Positions 24,345 through 38,255 of a DNA stretch of 64,000 bases are shown here, in pieces. How positions within the stretch are numbered: position 1 is the stretch's first letter; the number at the start of each line of letters is the position of its first letter. Below the pieces are notes generated by a model. It was not told where the DNA came from and did no database searches. It was given only the letters and a program-made list of their open reading frames with translations. The stretch is from Hyperoodon ampullatus (lineage: Eukaryota > Chordata > Mammalia > Artiodactyla > Ziphiidae): the NCBI GenBank assembly GCA_949752795.1, contig CATKHW010000563.1, forward strand, positions 186,001 through 250,000, read 5' to 3'. A program made the translations under genes and the position numbers.

Positions 24345-26083
24345 TTCATAAGTGATATCTTATGATAAGTTTCTTTTTCTGTGTGACTTATTTCACTTAG
24401 AATCATCGTACCCGAATCCACCCATTTTGCTGCTACTGGTCTTATGACATTGATTTCATGGCTGAGGGATATTCCATCGTACGTAAGTACCACAATTTTT
24501 TGAACCATGTTTATATTTTCTGGGATACTTAAGGTGTATCCAAGTTGAGGTCCTTGTATGCAGTGCAGCCCTAAATTTTGGGGTGGCTCTGTCTTATTGA
24601 TTTTCAGTTTTCCCAAGGTATATTCCCTAGACTGGTAGTGCCCTTGGCTCTGTAGCTCTGTTCTTTACTTGTTTTATGGAACAGAATGCACTCCTCCAGA
24701 GAGGCAGTTGGCAATTTACATCCCGCCCATCAGCATAACAAGGCTCCCTGTTCTCCAGGGCCTGTCTTGCCTTTCTTGTTCTTACACATTTTGTGGATGT
24801 CCCTTTTGACCGGTGGGAAGTGATACTTCTTTGTAGTGCAGATTTGCATTGCCCGCTTGCTTGCTTGGCCAAAAAGGGCGTATGCGTTTTCTCCTGAATA
24901 TATTCAGGAGAAAACGCATACGCCCTTTTTGGCCAAGTGCATCATTGTCGAAGTTGTGCCCCTCTTCCTGTGCTTTAAAGGCGATTCCAACGTACCTCTT
25001 GAAATCTGTTTCCTGCTATTCTGCCTCGCTTTCAAGTCCGCCTCGTTGCCTTCCCGCAACAGATTTTTGGACGAGAGTTGTCCTTTATTACTCGGCCAGT
25101 TTGTGAATTGCTGTGCCCCTGAGCTCCATTTTTCAACTCGTTTTTGGTGAGCTGACCGCAAGTCCAAAATTTTGGTTCAGGACCTATACTGGTTCCCGGT
25201 GGGTGGCTGAGAATTTGGTTAATTCTTCTTCCTGCCGGGAAATTACAGTGATATGTGCCCGTCCAAATGCCTAACAGCTACTCTCTCATTGGTTCTCCCT
25301 CTTCCCTTTCATCCTCTGCCAAATTGGCAACGTGTGCGAGCCAAGAGGTTAAAGGGGCTGTCTCTCCAAGTTGGGAGGTTGATAGTAAAGCAGACGGAAA
25401 GTCAAACCGGAGCACCAGGAGAGGGACTATTCGTTGAGTTTTAGAAACCTTTCGTATTCACAGTGTGTCCGTTCCCTAGGTTTCCCGAACATGTTATAGC
25501 TGTAGTACTATTCCCTTCAACCTGGAGAGTTCGGACCCATGGAATGGGTGCCATGCATTATTGCTTTAAAGGGTCTGCATTTGCTCACCCAATCTCACCA
25601 AGCATCTCAGTCCCAAGTGTCCCTCCTTATGCCACATCCAGCTGTCGTTGTAGATACGGTCATTCCAGCTTTCATCAGAGACCCTGAAGGAATTGTAAAG
25701 AATTTCCCAGTTTTTTTGTTTTGTTTTTGAAATTCCTTTTTATAGTGGGTTTGAGCTGATTCTCGCTGCCATGTTTATGCCAGTCTAGACACACTTGATT
25801 CCCTTACGGAGACATATCAATACATAGGTTTTAAGATTCTTACTAGTCAGATATTTTCCTCTGCGGGAAATATGGGGTTTTGAGTCCCTTTCACTGAGGA
25901 CGGTGTAGGTCTTGTCTATTCCATAGTTGGTTTTTGGAACGGTACCTGTGCTTATATCAAACTCTGGTTTTATGCATCACCCCACCTCTCCTTCCCCCTT
26001 AAGCAGGTATAAGAGTGTTTTCTAAATGTCAGACACTGTTCTCTTTCCTAACTCAGTTCAAGTGTAGCCATGTTTACAGGATC
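24345..26083 (+). repeat. Satellite unit U15 (core; Lc/RA)
   Basis: Core unit, Lc/RA. The left half matches U14 and U22, and the right half carries the U5 sub-haplotype (CCCGCAACAG, GCGAGCC, GATACGGTC). The palindrome is perfect. Confidence 0.95.
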
Positions 26084-27822
26084 TTCATAAGTGATATCTT
26101 ATGATAAGTTTCTTTTTCTGTGTGACTTATTTCACTTAGAATCATCGTACCTGAATCCACCCATTTTGTTGCTACTGGGCTTATGACATTGATTTCATGG
26201 CTGAGGGATATTCCATCATACGTAAGTACCACAATTTTTTGAACCATGTTTATATTTTCTGGGATACTTAAGGTGTATCCAAGTTGAGGTCCTTGTATGC
26301 AGTGCAGCCCTAAATTTTGGGGTGGCTCTGTCTTATTGATTTTCAGTTTTCCCAAGGTATATTCCCTAGACTGGTAGTGCCCTTGGCTCTGTAGCTCTGT
26401 TCTTTACTTGTTTTAGGGAACAGAATGCACTCCTCCAGAGAGGCAGTTGGCAATTTACATCCCGCCCATCAGCATAACAAGGCTCCCTGTTCTCCAGGGC
26501 CTGTCTTGCCTTTCTTGTTCTTACACATTTTGTGGATGTCCCTTTTGACCGGTGGGAAGTGATACTTCTTTGTAGTGCAGATTTGCATTGCCCGCTTGCT
26601 TGCTTGGCCAAAAAGGGCGTATGCGTTTTCTCCTGAATATATTCAGGAGAAAACGCATACGCCCTTTTTGGCCAAGTGCATCATTGTCGAAGTTGTGCCC
26701 CTCTTCCTGTGCTTTAAAGGCGATTCCAACGTACCTCTTGAAATCTGTTTCCTGCTATTCTGCCTCGCTTTCAAGTCCGCCTCGTTGCCTTCCCTCAACA
26801 GATTTTTGGACGATAGTTGTCCTTTATTACTCGGCCAGTTTGTGAATTGCTGTGCCCCTGAGCTCCATTTTTCAACTCGTTTTTGGTGAGCTGACCGCAA
26901 GTCCAAAATTTTGGTTCAGGACCTATACTGGTTCCCGGTGGGTGGCTGAGAATTTGGTTAATTCTTCTTCCTGCCGGGAAATTACAGTGATATGTGCCCG
27001 TCCAAATGCCTAACAGCTACTCTCTCATTGGTTCTCCCTCTTCCCTTTCATCCTCTGCCAAATTGGCAACCTGTGCGAACCAAGAGGTTAAAGGGGCTGT
27101 CTCTCCAAGTTGGGAGGTTGATAGTAAAGCAGACGGAAAGTCAAACCGGAGCACCAGGAGAGGGACTATTCGTTGAGTTTTAGAAACCTTTCGTATTCAC
27201 AGTGTGTCCGTTCTCTAGGTTTCCCGCACATGTTATAGCTGTAGTAATATTCCCTTCAACCTGGAGAGTTCGGACCCATGGAATGGGTGCCATGCATTAT
27301 TGCTTTAAAGGGTCTGCATTTGCTCACCCAATCTCACCAATCGTCTCAGTCCCAAGTGTCCCTCCTTATGCCACATCCAGCTGTCGTTGTAGATAGGGTC
27401 ATTCCAGCTTTCATCAGAGACCCTGAAGGAATTGTAAAGAATTTCCCAGTTTTTTTGTTTTGTTTTTGAAATTCCTTTTTATAGTGGGTTTGAGCTGATT
27501 CTCGCTGCCATGTTTATGCCAGTCTAGACACACTTGATTCCCTTACGGAGACATATCAATACATAGGTTTTAAGATTCTTACTAGTCAGATATTTTCCTC
27601 TGCGGGAAATATGGGGTTTTGAGTCCCTTTCACTGAGGACGGTGTAGGTCTTGTCTATTCCATAGTTGGTTTTTGGAACGGTACCTGTGCTTATATCAAA
27701 CTCTGGTTTTATGCATCACCCCACCTCTCCTTCCCCCTTAAGCAGGTATAAGAGTGTTTTCTAAATGTCAGACACTGTTCTCTTTCCTAACTCAGTTCAA
27801 GTGTAGCCATGTTTACAGGATC
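26084..27822 (+). repeat. Satellite unit U16 (core; La/RB)
   Basis: Core unit, La/RB, with CCATCATACGTAAG, a mark that runs through several La units (U5, U13, U16-U19, U21, U23). The palindrome is perfect. Confidence 0.95.
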
Positions 27823-29561
27823 TTCATAAGTGATATCTTATGATAAGTTTCTTTTTCTGTGTGACTTATTTCACTTAGAATCATCGTACCTGAATCCACC
27901 CATTTTGTTGCTACTGGGCTTATGACATTGATTTCATGGCTGAGGGATATTCCATCATACGTAAGTACCACAATTTTTTGAACCATGTTTATATTTTCTG
28001 GGATACTTAAGGTGTATCCAAGTTGAGGTCCTTGTATGCAGTGCAGCCCTAAATTTTGGGGTGGCTCTGTCTTATTGATTTTCAGTTTTCCCAAGGTATA
28101 TTCCCTAGACTGGTAGTGCCCTTGGCTCTGTAGCTCTGTTCTTTACTTGTTTTAGCGAACAGAATGCACTCCTCCAGAGAGGCAGTTGGCAATTTACATC
28201 CCGCCCATCAGCATAACAAGGCTCCCTGTTCTCCAGGGCCTGTCTTGCCTTTCTTGTTCTTACACATTTTGTGGATGTCCCTTTTGACCGGTGGGAAGTG
28301 ATACTTCTTTGTAGTGCAGATTTGCATTGCCCGCTTGCTTGCTTGGCCAAAAAGGGCGTATGCGTTTTCTCCTGAATATATTCAGGAGAAAACGCATACG
28401 CCCTTTTTGGCCAAGTGCATCATTGTCGAAGTTGTGCCCCTCTTCCTGTGCTTTAAAGGCGATTCCAACGTACCTCTTGAAATCTGTTTCCTGCTATTCT
28501 GCCTCGCTTTCAAGTCCGCCTCGTTGCCTTCCCGCAACAGATTTTTGGACGAGAGTTGTCCTTTATTACTCGGCCAGTTTGTGAATTGCTGTGCCCCTGA
28601 GCTCCATTTTTCAACTCGTTTTTGGTGAGCTGACCGCAAGTCCAAAATTTTGGTTCAGGACCTATACTGGTTCCCGGTGGGTGGCTGAGAATTTGGTTAA
28701 TTCTTCTTCCTGCCGGGAAATTACAGTGATATGTGCCCGTCCAAATGCCTAACAGCTACTCTCTCATTGGTTCTCCCTCTTCCCTTTCATCCTCTGCCAA
28801 ATTGGCAACGTGTGCGAGCCAAGAGGTTAAAGGGGCTGTCTCTCCAAGTTGGGAGGTTGATAGTAAAGCAGACGGAAAGTCAAACCGGAGCACCAGGAGA
28901 GGGACTATTCGTTGAGTTTTAGAAACCTTTCGTATTCACAGTGTGTCCGTTCCCTAGGTTTCCCGAACATGTTATAGCTGTAGTACTATTCCCTTCAACC
29001 TGGAGAGTTCGGACCCATGGAATGGGTGCCATGCATTATTGCTTTAAAGGGTCTGCATTTGCTCACCCAATCTCACCAAGCATCTCAGTCCCAAGTGTCC
29101 CTCCTTATGCCACATCCAGCTGTCGTTGTAGATACGGTCATTCCAGCTTTCATCAGAGACCCTGAAGGAATTGTAAAGAATTTCCCAGTTTTTTTGTTTT
29201 GTTTTTGAAATTCCTTTTTATAGTGGGTTTGAGCTGATTCTCGCTGCCATGTTTATGCCAGTCTAGACACACTTGATTCCCTTACGGAGACATATCAATA
29301 CATAGGTTTTAAGATTCTTACTAGTCAGATATTTTCCTCTGCGGGAAATATGGGGTTTTGAGTCCCTTTCACTGAGGACGGTGTAGGTCTTGTCTATTCC
29401 ATAGTTGGTTTTTGGAACGGTACCTGTGCTTATATCAAACTCTGGTTTTATGCATCACCCCACCTCTCCTTCCCCCTTAAGCAGGTATAAGAGTGTTTTC
29501 TAAATGTCAGACACTGTTCTCTTTCCTAACTCAGTTCAAGTGTAGCCATGTTTACAGGATC
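27823..29561 (+). repeat. Satellite unit U17 (core; La/RA)
   Basis: Core unit, La/RA, with TTTTAGCGAAC in the left half and the U5/U15 sub-haplotype on the right. The palindrome is perfect. Confidence 0.95.
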
Positions 29562-31300
29562 TTCATAAGTGATATCTTATGATAAGTTTCTTTTTCTGTG
29601 TGACTTATTTCACTTAGAATCATCGTACCTGAATCCACCCATTTTGTTGCTACTGGGCTTATGACATTGATTTCATGGCTGAGGGATATTCCATCATACG
29701 TAAGTACCACAATTTTTTGAACCATGTTTATATTTTCTGGGATACTTAAGGTGTATCCAAGTTGAGGTCCTTGTATGCAGTGCAGCCCTAAATTTTGGGG
29801 TGGCTCTGTCTTATTGATTTTCAGTTTTCCCAAGGTATATTCCCTAGACTGGTAGTGCCCTTGGCTCTGTAGCTCTGTTCTTTACTTGTTTTAGGGAACA
29901 GAATGCACTCCTCCAGAGAGGCAGTTGGCAATTTACATCCCGCCCATCAGCATAACAAGGCTCCCTGTTCTCCAGGGCCTGTCTTGCCTTTCTTGTTCTT
30001 ACACATTTTGTGGATGTCCCTTTTGACCGGTGGGAAGTGATACTTCTTTGTAGTGCAGATTTGCATTGCCCGCTTGCTTGCTTGGCCAAAAAGGGCGTAT
30101 GCGTTTTCTCCTGAATATATTCAGGAGAAAACGCATACGCCCTTTTTGGCCAAGTGCATCATTGTCGAAGTTGTGCCCCTCTTCCTGTGCTTTAAAGGCG
30201 ATTCCAACGTACCTCTTGAAATCTGTTTCCTGCTATTCTGCCTCGCTTTCAAGTCCGCCTCGTTGCCTTCCCTCAACAGATTTTTGGACGATAGTTGGCC
30301 TTTATTACTCGGCCAGTTTGTGAATTGCTGTGCCCCTGAGCTCCATTTTTCAACTCGTTTTTGGTGAGCTGACCGCAAGTCCAAAATTTTGGTTCAGGAC
30401 CTATACTGGTTCCCGGTGGGTGGCTGAGAATTTGGTTAATTCTTCTTCCTGCCGGGAAATTACAGTGATATGTGCCCGTCCAAATGCCTAACAGCTACTC
30501 TCTCATTGGTTCTCCCTCTTCCCTTTCATCCTCTGCCAAATTGGCAACCTGTGCGAACCAAGAGGTTAAAGGGGCTGTCTCTCCAATTTGGGAGGTTGAT
30601 AGTAAAGCAGACGGAAAGTCAAACCAGAGCACCAGGAGAGGGACTATTCGTTGAGTTTTAGAAACCTTTCGTATTCACAGTGTGTCCGTTCTCTAGGTTT
30701 CCCGCACATGTTATAGCTGTAGTAATATTCCCTTCAACCTGGAGAGTTCGGACCCATGGAATGGGTGCCATGCATTATTGCTTTAAAGGGTCTGCATTTG
30801 CTCACCCAATCTCACCAATCGTCTCAGTCCCAAGTGTCCCTCCTTATGCCACATCCAGCTGTCGTTGTAGATAGGGTCATTCCAGCTTTCATCAGAGACC
30901 CTGAAGGAATTGTAAAGAATTTCCCAGTTTTTTTGTTTTGTTTTTGAAATTCCTTTTTATAGTGGGTTTGAGCTGATTCTCGCTGCCATGTTTATGCCAG
31001 TCTAGACACACTTGATTCCCTTACGGAGACATATCAATACATAGGTTTTAAGATTCTTACTAGTCAGATATTTTCCTCTGCGGGAAATATGGGGTTTTGA
31101 GTCCCTTTCACTGAGGACGGTGTAGGTCTTGTCTATTCCATAGTTGGTTTTTGGAACGGTACCTGTGCTTATATCAAACTCTGGTTTTATGCATCACCCC
31201 ACCTCTCCTTCCCCCTTAAGCAGGTATAAGAGTGTTTTCTAAATGTCAGACACTGTTCTCTTTCCTAACTCAGTTCAAGTGTAGCCATGTTTACAGGATC
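29562..31300 (+). repeat. Satellite unit U18 (core; La/RB)
   Basis: Core unit, La/RB, with private ATAGTTGGCCTT near 30295 and CTCCAATTTGGG near 30582. The palindrome is perfect. Confidence 0.95.
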
Positions 31301-33039
31301 TTCATAAGTGATATCTTATGATAAGTTTCTTTTTCTGTGTGACTTATTTCACTTAGAATCATCGTACCTGAATCCACCCATTTTGTTGCTACTGGGCTTA
31401 TGACATTGATTTCATGGCTGAGGGATATTCCATCATACGTAAGTACCACAATTTTTTGAACCATGTTTATATTTTCTGGGATACTTAAGGTGTATCCAAG
31501 TTGAGGTCCTTGTATGCAGTGCAGCCCTAAATTTTGGGGTGGCTCTGTCTTATTGATTTTCAGTTTTCCCAAGGTATATTCCCTAGACTGGTAGTGCCCT
31601 TGGCTCTGTAGCTCTGTTCTTTACTTGTTTTAGCGAACAGAATGCACTCCTCCAGAGAGGCAGTTGGCAATTTACATCCCGCCCATCAGCATAACAAGGC
31701 TCCCTGTTCTCCAGGGCCTGTCTTGCCTTTCTTGTTCTTACACATTTTGTGGATGTCCCTTTTGACCGGTGGGAAGTGATACTTCTTTGTAGTGCAGATT
31801 TGCATTGCCCGCTTGCTTGCTTGGCCAAAAAGGGCGTATGCGTTTTCTCCTGAATATATTCAGGAGAAAACGCATACGCCCTTTTTGGCCAAGTGCATCA
31901 TTGTCGAAGTTGTGCCCCTCTTCCTGTGCTTTAAAGGCGATTCCAACGTACCTCTTGAAATCTGTTTCCTGCTATTCTGCCTCGCTTTCAAGTCCGCCTC
32001 GTTGCCTTCCCTCAACAGATTTTTGGACGATAGTTGTCCTTTATTACTCGGCCAGTTTGTGAATTGCTGTGCCCCTGAGCTCCATTTTTCAACTCGTTTT
32101 TGGTGAGCTGACCGCAAGTCCAAAATTTTCGTTCAGGACCTATACTGGTTCCCGGTGGGTGGCTGAGAATTTGGTTAATTCTTCTTCCTGCCAGGAAATT
32201 ACAGTGATATGTGCCCTTCCAAATGCCTAACAGCTACTCTCTCATTGGTTCTCCCTCTTCCCTTTCATCCTCTGCCAAATTGGCAACCTGTGCGAACCAA
32301 GAGGTTAAAGGGGTTGTCGCTCCAAGTTGGGAGGTTGATAGTAAAGCAGACGGAAAGTCAAACCAGAGCACCAGGAGAGGGACTATTCGTTGAGTTTTAG
32401 AAACCTTTCGTATTCACAGTGTGTCCGTTCTCTAGGTTTCCCGCACATGTTATAGCTGTAGTAATATTCCCTTCAACCTGGAGAGTTCGGACCCATGGAA
32501 TGGGTGCCATGCATTATTGCTTTAAAGGGTCTGCATTTGCTCACCCAATCTCACCAATCGTCTCAGTCCCAAGTGTCCCTCCTTATGCCACATCCAGCTG
32601 TCGTTGTAGATAGGGTCATTCCAGCTTTCATCAGAGACCCTGAAGGAATTGTAAAGAATTTCCCAGTTTTTTTGTTTTGTTTTTGAAATTCCTTTTTATA
32701 GTGGGTTTGAGCTGATTCTCGCTGCCATGTTTATGCCAGTCTAGACACACTTGATTCCCTTACGGTGACATATCAATACATAGGTTTTAAGATTCTTACT
32801 AGTCAGATATTTTCCTCTGCGGGAAATATGGGGTTTTGAGTCCCTTTCACTGAGGACGGTGTAGGTCTTGTCTATTCCATAGTTGGTTTTTGGAACGGTA
32901 CCTGTGCTTATATCAAACTCTGGTTTTATGCATCACCCCACCTCTCCTTCCCCCTTAAGCAGGTATAAGAGTGTTTTCTAAATGTGAGACACTGTTCTCT
33001 TTCCTAACTCAGTTCAAGTGTAGCCATGTTTACAGGATC
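31301..33039 (+). repeat. Satellite unit U19 (core; La/RB)
   Basis: Core unit, La/RB, with TTTTAGCGAAC, GTGCCCTTCC and GTTGTCGCTCC; the last is shared only with U24. The palindrome is perfect. Confidence 0.95.
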
Positions 33040-34778
33040 TTCATAAGTGATATCTTATGATAAGTTTCTTTTTCTGTGTGACTTATTTCACTTAGAATCA
33101 TCGTACCTGAATCCACCCATTTTGCTGCTACTGGTCTTATGACATTGATTTCATGGCTGAGGGATATTCCATCGTACGTAAGTACCACAATTTTTTGAAC
33201 CATGTTTATATTTTCTGGGATACTTAAGGTGTATCCAAGTTGAGGTCCTTGTATGCAGTGAAGCCCTACATTTTGGGGTGGCTCTGTCTTATTGATTTTC
33301 AGTTTTCCCAAGGTATATTCCCTAGACTGGTAGTGCCCTTGGCTCTGTAGCTCTATTCTTTACTTGTTTTAGGGAACAGAATGCACTCCTCCAGAGAGGC
33401 AGTTGGCAATTTACATCCCGCCCATCAGCATAACAAGGCTCCCTGTTCTCCAGGGCCTGTCTTGCCTTTCTTGTTCTTACACATTTTGTGGATGTCCCTT
33501 TTGACCGGTGGGAAGTGATACTTCTTTGTAGTGCAGATTTGCATTGCCCGCTTGCTTGCTTGGCCAAAAAGGGCGTATGCGTTTTCTCCTGAATATATTC
33601 AGGAGAAAACGCATGCGCACTTTTTGGCCAAGTGCATCATTGTCGAAGTTGTGCCCCTCTTCCTGTGCTTTAAAGGCGATTCCAACGTACCTCTTGAAAT
33701 CTGTTTCCTGCTATTCTGCCTCGCTTTCAAGTCCGCCTCGTTGCCTTCCCTCAACAGATTTTTGGACGATAGTTGTCCTTTATTACTCGGCCAGTTTGTG
33801 AATTGCTGTGCCCCTGAGCTCCATTTTTCAACTCGTTTTTGGTGAGCTGACCGCAAGTCCAAAATTTTGGTTCAGGACCTATACTGGTTCCCGGTGGGTG
33901 GCTGAGAATTTGGTTAATTCTTCTTCCTGCCGGGAAATTACAGTGATATGTGCCCGTCCAAATGCCTAACAGCTACTCTCTCATTGGTTCTCCCTCTTCC
34001 CTTTCATCCTCTGCCAAATTGGCAACCTGTGCGAACCAAGAGGTTAAAGGGGTTGTCTCTCCAAGTTGGGAGGTTGATAGTAAAGCAGACGGAAAGTCAA
34101 ACCAGAGCACCAGGAGAGGGACTATTCGTTGAGTTTTAGAAACCTTTCGTATTCACAGTGTGTCCGTTCCCTAGGTTTCCCGAACATGTTATAGCTGTAG
34201 TACTATTCCCTTCAACCTGGAGAGTTCGGACCCATGGAATGGGTGCCATGCATTATTGCTTTAAAGGGTCTGCATTTGTTCACCCAATCTCACCAAGCAT
34301 CTCAGTCCCAAGTGTCCCTCCTTATGCCACATCCAGCTGTCGTTGTAGATAGGGTCATTCCAGCTTTCATCAGAGACCCTGAAGGAATTGTAAAGAATTT
34401 CCCAGTTTTTTTGTTTTGTTTTTGAAATTCATTTTTATAGTGGGTTTGAGCTGATTCTCGCTGCCATGTTTATGCCAGTCTAGACACACTTGATTCCCTT
34501 ACGGAGACATATCAATACATAGGTTTTAAGATTCTTACTAGTCAGATATTTTCCTCTGCGGGAAATATGGTGTTTTGAGTCCCTTTCACTGAGGACGGTG
34601 TAGGTCTTGTCTATTCCATAGTTGGTTTTTGGAACGGTACCTGTGCTTATATCAAACTCTGGTTTTATGCATCACCCCACCTCTCCTTCCCCCTTAAGCA
34701 GGTATAAGAGTGCTTTCTAAATGTCAGACACTGTTCTCTTTCCTAACTCAGTTCAAGTGTAGCCATGTTTACAGGATC
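33040..34778 (+). repeat. Satellite unit U20 (core; Lcv/RA)
   Basis: Core unit, Lcv/RA. The right palindrome arm (33559-33632) has two changes, GCATGCGCAC instead of GCATACGCCC. The right half shares CTGCATTTGTTCACC with U4. Confidence 0.95.
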
Positions 34779-36516
34779 TTCATAAGTGATATCTTATGAT
34801 AAGTTTCTTTTTCTGTGTGACTTATTTCACTTAGAATCATCGTACCTGAATCCACCCATTTTGTTGCTACTGGGCTTATGACATTGATTTCATGGCTGAG
34901 GGATATTCCATCATACGTAAGTACCACAATTTTTTGAACCATGTTTATATTTTCTGGGATACTTAAGGTGTATCCAAGTTGAGGTCCTTGTATGCAGTGC
35001 AGCCCTAAATTTTGGGGTGGCTCTGTCTTATTGATTTTCAGTTTTCCCAAGGTATATTCCCTAGACTGGTAGTGCCCTTGGCTCTGTAGCTCTGTTCTTT
35101 ACTTGTTTTAGGGAACAGAATGCACTCCTCCAGAGAGGCAGTTGGCAATTTACATCCCGCCCATCAGCATAACAAGGCTCCCTGTTCTCCAGGGCCTGTC
35201 TTGCCTTTCTTGTTCTTACACATTTTGTGGATGTCCCTTTTGACCGGTGGGAAGTGATACTTCTTTGTAGTGCAGATTTGCATTGCCCGCTTGCTTGCTT
35301 GGCCAAAAAGGGCGTATGCGTTTTCTCCTGAATATATTCAGGAGAAAACGCATACGCCCTTTTTGGCCAAGTGCATCATTGTCGAAGTTGTGCCCCTCTT
35401 CCTGTGCTTTAAAGGCGATTCCAACGTACCTCTTGAAATCTGTTTCCTGCTATTCTGCCTCGCTTTCAAGTCCGCCTCGTTGCCTTCCCTCAACAGATTT
35501 TTGGACGAGAGTTGTCCTTTATTACTCGGCCAGTTTGTGAATTGCTGTGCCCCTGAGCTCCATTTTTCAACTCGTTTTTGGTGAGCTGACCGCAAGTCCA
35601 AAATTTTGGTTCAGGACCTATACTGGTTCCCGGTGGGTGGCTGAGAATTTGGTTAATTCTTCTTCCTGCCGGGAAATTACAGTGATATGTGCCCGTCCAA
35701 ATGCCTAACAGCTACTCTCTCATTGGTTCTCCCTCTTCCCTTTCATCCTCTGCCAAATTGGCAACCTGTGCGAACCAAGAGGTTAAAGGGGCTGTCTCTC
35801 GAAGTTGGGAGGTTGATAGTAAAGCAGACGGAAAGTCAAACCGGAGCACCAGGAGAGGGACTATTCGTTGAGTTTTAGAAACCTTTCGTATTCACAGTGT
35901 GTCCGTTCTCTAGGTTTCCCGCACATGTTATAGCTGTAGTAATATTCCCTTCAACCTGGAGAGTTCGGACCCATGGAATGGGTGCCATGCATTATTGCTT
36001 TAAAGGGTCTGCATTTGCTCACCCAATCTCACCAATCGTCTCAGTCCCAAGTGTCCCTCCTTATGCCACATCCAGCTGTCGTTGTAGATAGGGTCATTCC
36101 AGCTTTCATCAGAGACCCTGAAGGAATTGTAAAGAATTTCCCTTTTTTTTGTTTTGTTTTCGAAATTCCTTTTTATAGTGGGTTTGAGCTGATTCTCGCT
36201 GCCATGTTTATGCCAGTCTAGACACACTTGATTCCCTTACGGAGACATATGAATACATAGGTTTTAAGATTCTTACTAGTCAGATATTTTCCTCTGCGGG
36301 AAATATGGGGTTTTGAGTCCCTTTCACTGAGGACGGTGTAGGTCTTGTCTATTCCATAGTTGGTTTTTGGAACGGTACCTGTGCTTATATCAAACTCTGG
36401 TTTTATGCATCACCCCACCTCTCCTTCCCCCTTAAGCAGGTATAAGAGTGTTTTCTAAATGTGAGACACTGTTCTCTTTCCTAACTCAGTTGAAGTGTAG
36501 CCATGTTTACAGGATC
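34779..36516 (+). repeat. Satellite unit U21 (core; La/RB)
   Basis: Core unit, La/RB, 1738 bp, with the same shortened T-rich tract as U13, which lies eight units earlier. The palindrome is perfect. Confidence 0.95.
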
Positions 36517-38255
36517 TTCATAAGTGATATCTTATGATAAGTTTCTTTTTCTGTGTGACTTATTTCACTTAGAATCATCGTACCCGAATCCACCCATTTT
36601 GCTGCTACTGGTCTTATGACATTGATTTCATGGCTGAGGGATATTCCATCGTACGTAAGTACCACAATTTTTTGAACCATGTTTATATTTTCTGGGATAC
36701 TTAAGGTGTATCCAAGTTGAGGTCCTTGTATGCAGTGCAGCCCTAAATTTTGGGGTGGCTCTGTCTTATTGATTTTCAGTTTTCCCAAGGTATATTCCCT
36801 AGACTGGTAGTGCCCTTGGCTCTGTAGCTCTGTTCTTTACTTGTTTTATGGAACAGAATGCACTCCTCCAGAGAGGCAGTTGGCAATTTACATCCCGCCC
36901 ATCAGCATAACAAGGCTCCCTGTTCTCCAGGGCCTGTCTTGCCTTTCTTGTTCTTACACATTTTGTGGATGTCCCTTTTGACCGGTGGGAAGTGATACTT
37001 CTTTGTAGTGCAGATTTGCATTGCCCGCTTGCTTGCTTGGCCAAAAAGGGCGTATGCGTTTTCTCCTGAATATATTCAGGAGAAAACGCATACGCCCTTT
37101 TTGGCCAAGTGCATCATTGTCGAAGTTGTGCCCCTCTTCCTGTGCTTTAAAGGCGATTCCAACGTACCTCTTGAAATCTGTTTCCTGCTATTCTGCCTCG
37201 CTTTCAAGTCCGCCTCGTTGCCTTCCCGCAACAGATTTTTGGACGAGAGTTGTCCTTTATTACTCGGCCAGTTTGTGAATTGCTGTGCCCCTGAGCTCCA
37301 TTTTTCAACTCGTTTTTGGTGAGCTGACCGCAAGTCCAAAATTTTGGTTCAGGACCTATACTGGTTCCCGGTGGGTGGCTGAGAATTTGGTTAATTCTTC
37401 TTCCTGCCGGGAAATTACAGTGATATGTGCCCGTCCAAATGCCTAACAGCTACTCTCTCATTGGTTCTCCCTCTTCCCTTTCATCCTCTGCCAAATTGGC
37501 AACGTGTGCGAACCAAGAGGTTAAAGGGGCTGTCTCTCCAAGTTGGGAGGTTGATAGTAAAGCAGACGGAAAGTCAAACCGGAGCACCAGGAGAGGGACT
37601 ATTCGTTGAGTTTTAGAAACCTTTCGTATTCACAGTGTGTCCATTCCCTAGGTTTCCCGAACATGTTATAGCTGTAGTACTATTCCCTTCAACCTGGAGA
37701 GTTCGGACCCATGGAATGGGTGCCATGCATTATTGCTTTAAAGGGTCTGCATTTGCTCACCCAATCTCACCAAGCATCTCAGTCCCAAGTGTCCCTCCTT
37801 ATGCCACATCCAGCTGTCGTTGTAGATACGGTCATTCCAGCTTTCATCAGAGACCCTGAAGGAATTGTAAAGAATTTCCCAGTTTTTTTGTTTTGTTTTT
37901 GAAATTCATTTTTATAGTGGGTTTGAGCTGATTCTCGCTGCCATGTTTATGCCAGTCTAGACACACTTGATTCCCTTACGGAGACATATCAATACATAGG
38001 TTTTAAGATTCTTACTAGTCAGATATTTTCCTCTGCGGGAAATATGGGGTTTTGAGTCCCTTTCACTGAGGACGGTGTAGGTCTTGTCTATTCCATAGTT
38101 GGTTTTTGGAACGGTACCTGTGCTTATATCAAACTCTGGTTTTATGCATCACCCCACCTCTCCTTCCGCCTTAAGCAGGTATAAGAGTGTTTTCTAAATG
38201 TCAGACACTGTTCTCTTTCCTAACTCAGTTCAAGTGTAGCCATGTTTACAGGATC
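36517..38255 (+). repeat. Satellite unit U22 (core; Lc/RA)
   Basis: Core unit, Lc/RA. The left half matches U14/U15 and the right half carries CCCGCAACAG and GATACGGTC like U15. It follows a U13-like unit directly, as if U14 and U15 had been fused by unequal crossover. The palindrome is perfect. Confidence 0.95.

Larger units (their letters stand above)
29562..36516 (+). repeat. Higher-order block U18-U21, counterpart of U10-U13
   Basis: Second copy of the ordered haplotype series described for 15653-22606. Some marks differ (La instead of Lb in U19, intact palindrome in U21), so the relationship is mosaic and not a clean duplication. Confidence 0.65.
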
